From contig CAXXSX010000002.1 in assembly GCA_963677165.2 (NCBI GenBank), positions 3,348,001 through 3,412,000 on the forward strand: a stretch of 64,000 nucleotides of DNA, read 5' to 3'. The translations under genes and the position numbers were made by a program. Position 1 is the stretch's first letter; every line of letters starts with the position of its first letter. This DNA comes from JAFGXT01 sp963677165 (GTDB lineage: Bacteria; Verrucomicrobiota; Lentisphaeria; Victivallales; SZUA-371). Below, in pieces: positions 8,343 to 18,342 of this stretch. The notes under the pieces are model-generated. The model was not told the origin of the DNA, did not search any database, and was given only the letters and a program-made list of their open reading frames with translations.

Positions 8343-10262
8343 ATGCAAATCACAAAAATATTTATGAAAAATTCACTCATAAGATTATTGATATATACAA
8401 TAATTCTTGCTGGAACTACTTGTTCTTATGCCAAGGTTATTTTAGATTCAAATTTACGTGAATCGACCGAATCGGGTAAATGGAAACATGTACATTTCAG
8501 GGGAAATTCATCGTTGTCTTGTACGCATGATTCTTCCGGGATTATTTTAAAAACAACAACAACGGGAAGTATTCTTGATTCCTTCAGTACTACTTTTCCA
8601 AATCCGAAAAATGCGTGTGATATTCGGGTGAAATTCAACTACCGCTCTACGGACGCTCTTCCATTGCTGGTGATTGTGTCAAATGCTCCAGGGGCTGGAG
8701 CTCCGGCAATAAAACAGCTATATAAAGTAATTGCTGATGGAAAGTGGCATTGCGCCGAACTGGAATATAGTACCAAAGCGTTTGGTAAACGTGATAAAAT
8801 TACGCTGGAATTTGTTCTGGAAGGTGGCGTAAAAGCAGGAGAGTTTCTACAGCTGTCACAAGTGACTGTTGAAACGATGCCTTTGCCTTCATTGGAGTAT
8901 ATCATTTATCCTCGTTCCGGACATATTATTTCCGGCTTCGGCCCTCAAACTGCTGAGGTCTATTGGACCATACGGCATAAATCACATATTCTTAAGGCTG
9001 TTCTGAAAAATAAAAATAAAATTGTTAAAACGATCAAGTTTTTAGGACAAGCTGGCAGGACGGTAAAAAACTCTTTTAATTTCTCCAAACTTCCAAATGG
9101 AGATTATTCCATTTGTCTTTATAATGGTAAAGAAGAAGTTGATAAACTGAAAATCTCTAAAATTCCTTCTGTCAATAACCGTTTCTTTATTGCTGGAAAT
9201 ACCTCCTATTATCGGGAAAAGCCATTTTTTGTAATCGGTCTGTTTCATGCCGGTGATCGTGAACTTAGATTAATCAATGCGGAAAATCGTTCCTGGGGGA
9301 TTCCGGAATATACTCGAAATCAGATGTTTAAAGAGATGAAAGAGCGCCATTTTAATGTTGCCGCTTATGGCTGGGGATGCGCAAGTGTTGAGTTCCATCA
9401 TGAAGCCGCTAAATTCGGATTGCTTGTCATGAATGAGACTCGGGGGAATATTGATACGGTTAAATCAATGAAAAACATTGAGAATATCATGGGGTGGTAT
9501 TCCTGGGATGAACCCAAAGGTTCTGAACATAAGGCTTGCTCGGATCTCTATGCCGAATACAAAAAAATTGATCCTTATCGTCCGGTTTGTATCGCATTTG
9601 ATTCAGGAGGGGCCGGTGCCGACAAACAGCGTTTGACTGATGTTGCCATGCTGGATCCATACCCCATCGGCTCGCCAGCAAGTGATGTTGGAGCTATACT
9701 CAGTTTCATGGATACTGTACGGCAGAATATAATTCTGAAAGATCGCGATTGCTGCGAATTTGCCGTGTCTCAGTTTTTTTCAATGGATGGCAGCCGTTTC
9801 AGTTCGGAACCGCTTATCTCCCAGGTTCGGGCAGAAGTTTATACTGCTCTCGCGGGGGGAGCCCGAGGAATATTCTATTATGGACTGTATACGCATGAAA
9901 TGCTCTCGCGAGGGATGTCCCTTAATCCTAAAAGGAAACACTGGTTCCTGCCGGAAAGCAAATTATGGAATCAGATCGGAGAATTGAACCAGGAGATTGT
10001 CAAGTTACAGGATGTCTATTTGACAGGGCAGGTTACGAACAATTTTAAGCTTCAGGGTGCTACCAGTCGGGCTTGGGAATACGATGGCGAAGTATATCTG
10101 CTGGCCGTAAATCATAGTGGCTCAGCCACAATAAACGGTAAATTGGTATATCCTTATGGGTGGAAACCGGTAGCCCGGTTGTTCTCCAAAGGCGAAATTC
10201 CCAAACAGAATATTAAAATTGAACCGTATGAAGTAATTATTTTAAAGTTTAATAGAAAATAA
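8343..10262 (+). CDS. secreted putative glycoside hydrolase (TIM-barrel type)
   Basis: A 639-residue exported protein. The N-terminus has a signal peptide (LIRLLIYTIILAGTTCSYA); the ATG at 8364 is an equally possible start. Residues about 30-190 look like a beta-sandwich carbohydrate-binding domain. The C-terminal half resembles a glycosidase TIM barrel, with GWYSWDEP near the middle, where the acid pair could be catalytic, and GGARGIFYYG later. A short all-beta tail ends the protein. It does not match a family I can name with confidence. It sits between pseudopilin genes, so its export could depend on them. Confidence 0.6.
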   Translation: MQITKIFMKNSLIRLLIYTIILAGTTCSYAKVILDSNLRESTESGKWKHVHFRGNSSLSCTHDSSGIILKTTTTGSILDSFSTTFPNPKNACDIRVKFNYRSTDALPLLVIVSNAPGAGAPAIKQLYKVIADGKWHCAELEYSTKAFGKRDKITLEFVLEGGVKAGEFLQLSQVTVETMPLPSLEYIIYPRSGHIISGFGPQTAEVYWTIRHKSHILKAVLKNKNKIVKTIKFLGQAGRTVKNSFNFSKLPNGDYSICLYNGKEEVDKLKISKIPSVNNRFFIAGNTSYYREKPFFVIGLFHAGDRELRLINAENRSWGIPEYTRNQMFKEMKERHFNVAAYGWGCASVEFHHEAAKFGLLVMNETRGNIDTVKSMKNIENIMGWYSWDEPKGSEHKACSDLYAEYKKIDPYRPVCIAFDSGGAGADKQRLTDVAMLDPYPIGSPASDVGAILSFMDTVRQNIILKDRDCCEFAVSQFFSMDGSRFSSEPLISQVRAEVYTALAGGARGIFYYGLYTHEMLSRGMSLNPKRKHWFLPESKLWNQIGELNQEIVKLQDVYLTGQVTNNFKLQGATSRAWEYDGEVYLLAVNHSGSATINGKLVYPYGWKPVARLFSKGEIPKQNIKIEPYEVIILKFNRK

Positions 10263-10301
10263 ATTAGGTGTGAACATTTAAACAAAGTAAGGAATGAGTA
10301 A

Positions 10302-10934
10302 ATGAAAAGAAATTTTACACTCATTGAACTCCTCGTTGTGATAGCCATCATTGCTATTCTGGCTGCAATGCTCCTGCCTGCATTAAGCAAGGCAAGAGAT
10401 ATGGCAAAACGTATTTCCTGTACTAATAACGTAAAACAGATTGGGCTGGGATTTACAATGTATGCCAATGACAACGAAGGTAACTATCCGCCTAGAGGAA
10501 GCTGGGCTACGCCATATTCATGTTGTTGGACTGCCAATTCTTTTACCTCTTATTCAAATTATGCGGAAGAATACTGCAAAAATATCAATATCTGGTATTG
10601 TCCGGCAGTAATGATAGATAATGCACAGACCCGGTGGAATCTGGGAGAGCTGCATTATATTTATACTCCAATGACGGAACTCGAAATATCCAAAAATCTG
10701 TTCTACAATCATTATTCTCTCTCAAATAAACTGGCTAAACCTTCCGATGTACTGGCTGCTGATAGAGTTATGAATATAAGCGGCAGCCACATATACAACC
10801 ACGCGTCAAGGGGAAGTGGAGATGTCGCCTTGGCGGATGGAAGTAATGTAGGTCTTGTCGATGGAAGTGTTTCCTGGAAAAGATATAAAGAGATGACAGG
10901 TCATTCTCTTTTAGGAATGATTTATTATTACTAA
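10302..10934 (+). CDS. type II pseudopilin
   Basis: A 210-residue pseudopilin starting MKRNFTLIELLVVI, with AAGGAAT about 8 bases before the ATG. The helix is followed by a soluble domain ending in two D-G turns (LADGSN and LVDGSV). The C-terminal motif is therefore shifted from the usual H-x9-D-G. It follows the putative glycosidase at 8343 by 39 bases and precedes the 1187-residue secreted protein, so the three genes may form one unit. Confidence 0.9.
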   Translation: MKRNFTLIELLVVIAIIAILAAMLLPALSKARDMAKRISCTNNVKQIGLGFTMYANDNEGNYPPRGSWATPYSCCWTANSFTSYSNYAEEYCKNINIWYCPAVMIDNAQTRWNLGELHYIYTPMTELEISKNLFYNHYSLSNKLAKPSDVLAADRVMNISGSHIYNHASRGSGDVALADGSNVGLVDGSVSWKRYKEMTGHSLLGMIYYY

Positions 10935-11131
10935 TCCTTCCTTTTTTAATTACAATTGAAATCAAATTAATTCGTATGATAATATGCCTCTGTTATTGGG
11001 ACGAGGGGGGGCTGTTTATGCATTTGAAGTTGATAAATAAATTTAGGGAAGGGCAATAATTTACTTGTTTTTTTTAACTTAAAGGTGATATGACAACAAC
11101 TTGTCGATCAATATATAAAAAGGATTTCTTC

Positions 11132-14100
11132 ATGATAAAACATTTTCTTAAATTTTTAATATGCAGTAGTTTTATGCTGCTGACTGTGACCGGCGTTTGG
11201 GCGGGAGATGCAAAAAAAGCCGTAATCTGTGATACCGGTAAATCCATTATGCTGGAGAATCGTGGAGCCAAAGATGCCCTGAAAATGATTCTTGCCAATG
11301 TCGGTGGTTACGAGGTGTCGGAAGTAAGTGACCCGGGCAAATGGAGCGTGGTGTTTGATGATCCCGACACGGCTTTGGTTGTATACGGACAGTGCGAAGT
11401 TGTTTCCCAGGCGGTTGCTGCAAAGATCAAACCTTTCCTGAAACGCGGCGGCATTATTATTACCGGCGGGGGAATGCCGTTCAATTATATTACCGACAAG
11501 TCAGGTAAATTCATTGCCAGGGATCTTAACGCCATGAACCGGGTAGCAGCTATCAGCGGATGTTTTATCAGTGGTGCTACGGCAAAGCTTACAGATGCTG
11601 GAAAAAGAATTTTCTGCGGAAAGAAAACCGTTCCGGCTGGGGTGCGTGCCATTTCCGGAACAGCCCCGGAGAATATCCTTATTCCATTGGCAACGGTTAA
11701 TAACGCAAGTTCAATTGCGGTTGTCGGGTATCCGGGAAATGGTCGACTGCTTTATACTGGCAGTCAAGCTATCGACCGGAGTGCCCTTAATCCAATGGGG
11801 GGAGTCGCGGTCTGGCGTAATCTGCTGGATTTTTTAAAGACGGCGCTGCCGGAGGTTGATGTCAAACTGACGCGGGAAAAATTGGAAATCGGTAAAGATA
11901 AAGAGATTGAGGCCACATTCATTCTAAAGAATCCCAGCAAACGTGAAATTGTATTAAATGCCAGGGGAATTCTGTCAAAAGAAAAGACATTCGGCACTAA
12001 TGCCGCAGACAAAACCGTATTGGAAAAAGAGTTTAATATTGCGCCCGGCCAGACTGTAAATTACAAATTTACTTTTCCGATGCCGTCGGCAGACAAATGG
12101 GGCGTATACGCACTTTCATTTTCCTGCGATCTTGGAGTACGGAAAAGTACCTGTTTCCATGTCTTTCCCCCAGCGGCAGTTTCCTATATCGACATAAACC
12201 CGATATATCCGGAAAATCCTGATCAAATCCGTAAAGTCACGGTTGGACTCCGTTCGTTCCTTCCTGTCTTTAACGCGACATTGAAGCTGGAAACCCAGAA
12301 ATATTCCGGTGGAGAATGGAAAACTGCGGCGGAAAAACAGGTAAGCCTGACGAAGACAGCGTTGAGCAACATTAAAACATTCAGCTTTGACATTGCTCCG
12401 GTCAAAAATGAAGACCTACGGATCCGGGCTTCTATCTGCGGTCCGGACGGTAAAGTAATTCATGATTCTTATAATCGGATCGAGTATTCCGACCACAACC
12501 GGGCTCTTGACCGTCGTATTACCATGTTCAGGGCATTCAACGGAATACAGTTTATTACGGAAGGCCAGCCTTTTATCAATAATCTGCTGGAATGGCGTAA
12601 AGAAATGCCATTATTTCGTGGTCTTCAACCCTTTGAACTTCCCAAAAACAGCCGGCAATGGATGAAAGACCATGACTTTACTTGCAACTACGGCGGTATG
12701 TTGACAGAATTTCCTAATCTCTCCCGATGGAAACTGGATGATTGCAACGGTGCCGGAGTTTCCGCAGAAAAATATATGCCGGGTCATCATGAAGACGTAT
12801 CAGCATGGCTGGTGAAGCAGCACAGCCGTTCCCATTTTCACTATTATACCACGAAAAAGCCGGATATTATCAACCTTGTTGAAGCCGTTGCCGGTTATGA
12901 ACCACCTGGTCTCCCGAACCGAATCGGATTGCATTCCCATTTTCTCGGCTATACTCCAAGGGCAATCCCCAATTTTCGTGATGCCTTGAGCGGACGTGAT
13001 GCCGGAGTTAGAATGCTCAATCCCGGCGGTAAAACCGCTAAACGCTATCACTTCAAGGAGCTTTACGAGCTTACCTATAATGAACCGATGCCAACTCCCG
13101 GCGAACTGGGATTCAAGTCCTGGGATGAATATGTGCCGATGAAATTAACACTGACCCAGGAAGGCGGTTATTTTCAAAACAACCGCAATTTGCTGAGGTA
13201 CCGTATTCACTATTATCTGCGTTCATATCTGCATATGCAGCGACTTGACGACCTGACGGTCAATACCCGGGCATTCGTGCCGGAAATTCATTGCGTGATC
13301 GGGAGTGATGGTCCTCTCTTAGGGCAGGTGTCAAGTCAGTATTATCGTTTGCCGTATATTGATACTCACACCCGCTGGCTGTTCCGCAGTGCTTATGTGC
13401 ATGCCCGGGGGGTTACCTTTGGCGGAGAGCGGGCATGGCTGGAAACCGCAAAGCGTTTCGGCCGTCGCGTTGGCGATCATGAAGAAATCGGCGGAGGACA
13501 ATTGGCGTCTTACCGCACGGCGGAAACCAGTTTCGTCAGTCTTTTTACCAAACGTTCCGCTTTGCCGTATAAAGATCTTCAGGTGGACTTTTATCATGCG
13601 CAGGCCAAGAAGTATCGCGTGAAAGAAGAAAAAGCGATGTTTCGGGGATTTCAGCTGGCTTATGATTCCGGGTCAAAGCCATATACGGATAATGCACAAG
13701 TATTGTTCATCGGCAATAACAATTCATATTACCCGTCCAATTATCGCGGCAACTATCGTTGGGATCTGAGGTTGCCAAAATACCGGATCTTGACTTATAG
13801 TGATTTTGCTATCAGGAACGGTATCCCTTTCCACTCTATCGGGACTCCGATCTGGGACACTGCTCTTTTAGCGAAATACCGGATTGTCGGACTGATGGCG
13901 GACCGCTATATGAAAGGCGATCTTAAAGTTATCGGCAAGTGGTTGCATGAACCTGGAACCAAAGGCCGCACCCTGATCATAAATCACGCCGGCCCGCTTC
14001 AAATTGACTATCGTATGGGCTTCGGACTTGATTCTATTATGTGGAAATCCACTGCTGGCTGGCGTGAACTTGGCCTTGATATTACGGCCCCAAAATTGAT

Positions 14101-14695
14101 ATATGTCAAAGGCCTTGGATTTGCCGGTACACCGGTAGAGCAGTCTTCGTCTCCGATGAATTGTCTTTACGTAAAGCCGCCGAAAGGAGCGAAAGTGTTG
14201 GTCAGGGATGATAAGAACCGGGCGATCGTCTGGCAGGCAGCGGTTGGCGGAAACCGGGTAATATACTCCGGATTGCCTATGAACAACATATATACCAAAG
14301 ATGATCCACGGAATCTCAATTATAATATGCTCCGGCATCTGTATGCCTATCTGAAATGCCCGTCGATCAGCAAAACCGTTCCAGAAGACTGGTTTTCCTG
14401 CGGATATCGACTCAAAGACGGCAGACTTGCACTTGCATTTATCAATCCAGGAGAACAGAAAATGTCCATGGGATACTATGGTAATACTGGAGATGCGATA
14501 GAAAAAGCTGCGGCGAAGCTTGGTATGACCGATGTGAAATTCACATGGTACAAGGCTGGAAAACCTGGGAAAACTTATAAGTTACGTGACGCCTGGACCG
14601 GAAAGCTGTTACCGGAAACTATTACAGCAGATAAGAATGGCAATATTAATTTTAATCACAAAATTAATGTAGCCAAACTGTACATTCTGGAATAG
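11132..14695 (+). CDS. large secreted protein, putative multidomain glycosidase
   Basis: An exported protein of 1187 residues from the ATG at 11132. That start gives a clean signal peptide (FLKFLICSSFMLLTVTGVWA) with AAGGAT upstream; the ATG at 11090 would add 14 residues before it. Residues about 20-190 look like a glutamine-amidotransferase-like fold, with FLKRGGIIITGGG. A CARDB-like beta-sandwich follows near residue 270. The central 500 residues resemble a TIM barrel. After it, LLAKYRIVGLMAD recalls the trimerisation domain of GH42 enzymes. No family or catalytic pair can be named with confidence. A strong terminator follows. Confidence 0.55.
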   Translation: MIKHFLKFLICSSFMLLTVTGVWAGDAKKAVICDTGKSIMLENRGAKDALKMILANVGGYEVSEVSDPGKWSVVFDDPDTALVVYGQCEVVSQAVAAKIKPFLKRGGIIITGGGMPFNYITDKSGKFIARDLNAMNRVAAISGCFISGATAKLTDAGKRIFCGKKTVPAGVRAISGTAPENILIPLATVNNASSIAVVGYPGNGRLLYTGSQAIDRSALNPMGGVAVWRNLLDFLKTALPEVDVKLTREKLEIGKDKEIEATFILKNPSKREIVLNARGILSKEKTFGTNAADKTVLEKEFNIAPGQTVNYKFTFPMPSADKWGVYALSFSCDLGVRKSTCFHVFPPAAVSYIDINPIYPENPDQIRKVTVGLRSFLPVFNATLKLETQKYSGGEWKTAAEKQVSLTKTALSNIKTFSFDIAPVKNEDLRIRASICGPDGKVIHDSYNRIEYSDHNRALDRRITMFRAFNGIQFITEGQPFINNLLEWRKEMPLFRGLQPFELPKNSRQWMKDHDFTCNYGGMLTEFPNLSRWKLDDCNGAGVSAEKYMPGHHEDVSAWLVKQHSRSHFHYYTTKKPDIINLVEAVAGYEPPGLPNRIGLHSHFLGYTPRAIPNFRDALSGRDAGVRMLNPGGKTAKRYHFKELYELTYNEPMPTPGELGFKSWDEYVPMKLTLTQEGGYFQNNRNLLRYRIHYYLRSYLHMQRLDDLTVNTRAFVPEIHCVIGSDGPLLGQVSSQYYRLPYIDTHTRWLFRSAYVHARGVTFGGERAWLETAKRFGRRVGDHEEIGGGQLASYRTAETSFVSLFTKRSALPYKDLQVDFYHAQAKKYRVKEEKAMFRGFQLAYDSGSKPYTDNAQVLFIGNNNSYYPSNYRGNYRWDLRLPKYRILTYSDFAIRNGIPFHSIGTPIWDTALLAKYRIVGLMADRYMKGDLKVIGKWLHEPGTKGRTLIINHAGPLQIDYRMGFGLDSIMWKSTAGWRELGLDITAPKLIYVKGLGFAGTPVEQSSSPMNCLYVKPPKGAKVLVRDDKNRAIVWQAAVGGNRVIYSGLPMNNIYTKDDPRNLNYNMLRHLYAYLKCPSISKTVPEDWFSCGYRLKDGRLALAFINPGEQKMSMGYYGNTGDAIEKAAAKLGMTDVKFTWYKAGKPGKTYKLRDAWTGKLLPETITADKNGNINFNHKINVAKLYILE

Positions 14696-14716
14696 TTCGT
14701 TTGAAAATATAGGCAG

Positions 14717-14755
14717 ACGATGGTTTTCCGTTTTTTGGATTGCCATCGTTTTTTT
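14717..14755 (+). terminator. intrinsic terminator
   Basis: ACGATGG (14717-14723) pairs with CCATCGT (14743-14749), with an inner TCC/GGA pairing in the loop, and a run of seven T follows. It lies 22 bases after the stop of the large secreted protein and closes that transcription unit. Confidence 0.8.
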
Positions 14756-15220
14756 GCCGTTATATTGCAGAACGGGGTATCATAACTATTTTTCCACGTC
14801 GGATTATACTGTTGGCGGGGGACAGGTTTTCTGACGGCAAGTTCCGTGTTGTTCCACCACATTGACGATATTTCAGCCTTGACAGGACACTGGTGGATAG
14901 CCCAAATCCTTCCTTTAACTTCTTGAAAGATGAATTCGTTCAGAGAACTGTATGCCGGAATAATTTGAAGCCGGTTTGATCGTGCCACAAAAAACAGTCT
15001 GATAGAATTCTTTCATTTAATTTAATGAGAGAATAAGTTATGAATGTTCTGGCCTTCTAATTTATATTTATTTAGAAACAAGATGACATAATATAAGGTG
15101 TTTTGTTGTTTGTATCATATATATATCTAAATAAATTATTAAGCTTTTATTAATAATGATATATAAGTTTTATATATTTTGGTTAAATAATAAATAAAAC
15201 GATTTTTAAGGATTTTTTAA
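14756..15220 (+). other. intergenic stretch without a recognised gene
   Basis: The first 250 bases are of mixed composition and the rest is very AT-rich. The minus strand is open for 110 codons (14988-14656), but that frame crosses the terminator and the end of the upstream gene and matches no family I recognise. I see no RNA gene. Confidence 0.4.
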
Positions 15221-15249
15221 TTGACTTTTTTAGATATTTAATATACAAT
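15221..15249 (+). promoter_or_regulatory. sigma70-type promoter of the regulator gene
   Basis: TTGACT (15221-15226) and TACAAT (15244-15249) are spaced by 17 bases, 36 bases before the regulator start. TTTAGAT (15229-15235), inside the spacer, is repeated inverted as ATCTAAA (15265-15271) downstream of the -10, a possible autoregulatory operator pair. Confidence 0.55.
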
Positions 15250-15284
15250 AATAAATAACAAAACATCTAAATTGGATATTATAT

Positions 15285-16385
15285 ATGGTCGTAACAGTCA
15301 AAAGAAGTTCAAAAAGAACGGTGAGTAACCTAATCAGGAATTTCCGTTCAAGAATATTAAACGGAGAGCTTGCGGCTGGTTCGGCCTTGCCATCTCCAGA
15401 TGAAATAGCCAAGCGATATGGGGTATCTCCAATTACAGCGAGCCGGATAATGGCGAGACTTGCCGATGAAGGTATTGTTGAACGCATCAAAGGGCGTGGA
15501 ACGTTTGTTGCCGACATTGCTAAAACTTCAAAGAAATTTACGATCGGCGTGGCTTTTTCCATTCCTTCCGGCGATATCAGTGAGGTGTCTGCTGCTTTTG
15601 AAGCATTTCAGCGTTACTCCTGTCAGGCGATACGCCAGAAAGGAAGTGATGTAAAACACTTAAATCATAATGAGTTGTGTGATACTGAACTGGCTGATGA
15701 AATCTTAAGTGACATTGATGCAGTTATCGTGTCATCGACCTACATGTATACTGATCCGGCAATGATCAAAAACCTGTCAATCAGTAATAAACCCGTTGTT
15801 GTGGTTCAGCAGACTGGTTTACTTGAGCTGCCTTTTAATCAGGTTGTTCCAAATCTTTACGAAGGTTATGACAAGGCAATGGAACTACTCCGAAAAAATG
15901 GTCATAAAAAAATAACCGTATGCTCATTTGAAGGCGAAGAACATGATGTACGGGTGGGGCAAATCAAACATTGCGCCGTCTGTAACGGCTTTTCCCCTGA
16001 ATCGATCGAAGTTATCACTAGAGCAAAACTTGTAGCTGATCTTGGCAGAATGACCGGATTTCAGATTGGAATGGAGCTTATTGAAAGAGATAACTGTACC
16101 GCAGTTCTGACAACAAGCGATTTTTGTGCATTTGGAATTATTGATGCTTTAAACTCAAAAGGACTTGAGGTTGGTAAGAATCTTGATCTGATCAGTTTTG
16201 ACGATCTTGAAGGAGCTGGTCTTTGCCCTTACGGAGAACCAGTACTTACCACAATATCATTTCCCAGGCAAAAAGTAATAGATACAGCTATAGAGTTGTT
16301 GTTTAAAAAACTTTCAGAAAAAGATGAAAATGTATACTCAATAAAAGTTCCGACAAAACTGATAATTAGACACTCAACAAAATAA
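15285..16385 (+). CDS. GntR-family regulator with LacI-type sugar-binding domain
   Basis: A 366-residue regulator. Residues 1-75 form a classical GntR winged helix: LIRNFRSRILNGELAAGSALPS, then the recognition helix in RYGVSPITASRIMARLADEGI, then the wing RIKGRGTFV. From residue 85 onward the protein resembles the LacI/GalR effector domain, with DLISFDDLEGAG and TTISFPRQKVIDTAIELL near the C-terminus. It is the AraR/GntR-LacI hybrid architecture. It is followed by a pseudopilin, GH130, GH10 and deacetylase, and should control that hemicellulose-type locus. The inducer is unknown. Confidence 0.92.
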   Translation: MVVTVKRSSKRTVSNLIRNFRSRILNGELAAGSALPSPDEIAKRYGVSPITASRIMARLADEGIVERIKGRGTFVADIAKTSKKFTIGVAFSIPSGDISEVSAAFEAFQRYSCQAIRQKGSDVKHLNHNELCDTELADEILSDIDAVIVSSTYMYTDPAMIKNLSISNKPVVVVQQTGLLELPFNQVVPNLYEGYDKAMELLRKNGHKKITVCSFEGEEHDVRVGQIKHCAVCNGFSPESIEVITRAKLVADLGRMTGFQIGMELIERDNCTAVLTTSDFCAFGIIDALNSKGLEVGKNLDLISFDDLEGAGLCPYGEPVLTTISFPRQKVIDTAIELLFKKLSEKDENVYSIKVPTKLIIRHSTK

Positions 16386-16404
16386 AAACCAGAGGAGAAA
16401 GAAA

Positions 16405-17184
16405 ATGAATTCACACAAAGAGAGAGGATACAAAAGGGACTTTACGCTCATTGAGCTCTTGGTTGTGATAGCAATAATTGCTATTCTGGCCTCCATGCTT
16501 CTACCGGCCCTGGCGAAGGCTCGGGAATCAGCCATGCAAATAAGATGTACGGCGAACATGAAGCAGGTCAGTACTGCCCTTAAGGGTTATGCTAATGACT
16601 ATGTGGGTTACCAGCCACGGCATTGGGTTGGCACTTCCACTGGCTACGATACTTCTTATTGGTGGTACCAGATGCTAAATCCTTATTTTGGAAAAAACCA
16701 AAGTAGTGGAAGCAATATTGTTTCGAAAAGTACCAATGACGTTTTAAAATGTGATCTGCTTCCGCGTATCACACAATTTGAAAGAGGCAGTGCTGACTAT
16801 ACTCTTACGCGTTATCGTTATAATGACAATGGGACATATTTTGATTCTTCCGCTGATAACGGTTACTGGATTGCAGTGGAAAAGTTGAGTCGTCATCCTT
16901 CCAGTACTGTTCAATTCTTTGATGGCATAGCTTATAAATCATACGAGTATAAGGGTAAGACATATTATCAAACCTGTCCCATAAACTATTTTTATGGCTA
17001 TAAGACTGAAGATAAAATCTATGCTGATTGGCGTCATGGCGCAAGCAAATATTACCCATTCACATCAACTCTAATGAAGGGCTTCAACGGTAAATGTAAC
17101 ATGGCATTTATTGATGGACATGTAGAAGCTGTTTTTCGTCGTGACATTGATAATAATTCAACAAAAATGCACTCATTGGATTAA
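16405..17184 (+). CDS. type II pseudopilin
   Basis: A 259-residue pseudopilin with a longer basic leader (NSHKERGYKRDFTLIELL) and a strong AGAGGAGAAAG ribosome binding site. It starts 19 bases after the regulator stop. The soluble domain ends with C-N-M-A-F-I-D-G-H. The residue nine before D-G is phenylalanine rather than the conserved histidine. The terminal motif is therefore degenerate, as in the 7349 gene. Confidence 0.9.
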   Translation: MNSHKERGYKRDFTLIELLVVIAIIAILASMLLPALAKARESAMQIRCTANMKQVSTALKGYANDYVGYQPRHWVGTSTGYDTSYWWYQMLNPYFGKNQSSGSNIVSKSTNDVLKCDLLPRITQFERGSADYTLTRYRYNDNGTYFDSSADNGYWIAVEKLSRHPSSTVQFFDGIAYKSYEYKGKTYYQTCPINYFYGYKTEDKIYADWRHGASKYYPFTSTLMKGFNGKCNMAFIDGHVEAVFRRDIDNNSTKMHSLD

Positions 17185-17283
17185 CAAACAGCGATGTAAA
17201 CCCAAAATATGCACAGGGAATTAACGCAAAGTTAGCCTTCCCTTGGCACCTTATATTCAACAAGATAACAAAAACAGTAAAAA

Positions 17284-18330
17284 ATGATTATAAAAAAATG
17301 GAAAAACAACCCGATTCTTGAACCGGTAAGGCATAGCGACTGGGAAGGTGCACAGGTAAGAAATCCTGCAGTGGTTATTCATGCCGGAAAAATACATCTG
17401 CTTTATACCGCCGCTGGCGATATTGATTTAGAGCATAAACTTTTTATTGGTCATGCAGTGAGTTCTGACGGGTTTAATTTCGAACGAGTCGACGAACAAC
17501 CATTCATTACTCCCTCCTCAAGTGAGTTTGAGGGGTTTGACGCAGGAGGTGTTGAGGATCCCAGAGCTGTAAAGATTGATGGTACGATATACATAAGTTA
17601 TTGCGCAAGAGCTATCCCATGTTGGAATTATGCTCAGGGTGAAAGATTGGAAAATCCGCCGACACAAGGTTATACCTGGACTAAAAACTATCGTAGAGGC
17701 GGATTGATTGCCAGTAAGGATTTAAAGAGTTATAAACGGCTTGGTCCGATTACTACTGATGACCATTATGACTGCAATATCATCCTTTTTCCTGAGAAAA
17801 TAAATGGTAAATATGTGATGATGCATCGTCCAAGTGGGTGGGAAGGTACGGACTGGGGGGCCAGTCCGGATTCAAAAGCAGGGATCAACATATGTTTTTC
17901 CGATGATCTGGTTAACTGGGAACACGACCAGTTGCTGGCCAGTCCGCAATTTTCATGGGAAACAAAAATCGGAGGTGCGGCGCCGCCTGTAAAAACGGAT
18001 AAAGGGTGGCTGGTTCTTTATCATGCGGTAGAAACCCCTCCCTCCGATGGTTCATGGCATCATTTATATCGGTTCTGTTACCGTGCCGGGGTGATGTTGT
18101 TGGATCTTGAAGATCCGACAAGGATAATAGCGCGGGCTCCGGAATACATACTTGAACCGGAAACTCCCTATGAGAAGTTCGGTACGGTAAATAACGTGGT
18201 ATTCCCAACGGGAAATGTTGTTGTTGGTGATGAGTTGTTTATCTATTATGGGGCCGCGGATACAGTGTGCTGTGCCGCGGCCGTAAAGATCAAGGACATG
18301 CTTGATTATATCTTAAAGTTCAGGAAATAG
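17284..18330 (+). CDS. GH130-family glycoside phosphorylase
   Basis: A 348-residue five-bladed beta-propeller enzyme of the GH130 type, which phosphorolyses beta-mannosides or related glycosides. Typical features are the start KNNPILEP, RNPAVV, the VEDPRAVKIDG segment with the catalytic acid, and HDQLLASP plus FPTGNV in later blades. No signal peptide is present, so it works in the cytoplasm on imported oligosaccharides. No clear Shine-Dalgarno is seen before the ATG. It is 12 bases upstream of the secreted GH10 gene, so the two are likely co-transcribed. Mannoside preference cannot be told from sequence. Confidence 0.85.
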   Translation: MIIKKWKNNPILEPVRHSDWEGAQVRNPAVVIHAGKIHLLYTAAGDIDLEHKLFIGHAVSSDGFNFERVDEQPFITPSSSEFEGFDAGGVEDPRAVKIDGTIYISYCARAIPCWNYAQGERLENPPTQGYTWTKNYRRGGLIASKDLKSYKRLGPITTDDHYDCNIILFPEKINGKYVMMHRPSGWEGTDWGASPDSKAGINICFSDDLVNWEHDQLLASPQFSWETKIGGAAPPVKTDKGWLVLYHAVETPPSDGSWHHLYRFCYRAGVMLLDLEDPTRIIARAPEYILEPETPYEKFGTVNNVVFPTGNVVVGDELFIYYGAADTVCCAAAVKIKDMLDYILKFRK

Positions 18331-18342
18331 AAGGTTTAGCAG

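Noticed and set aside
14656..14988. 110-codon minus-strand frame after the large secreted gene
   Set aside because: It crosses a good terminator and the 3' end of the upstream gene, and nothing in it is recognised. Kept only as part of the gap description.
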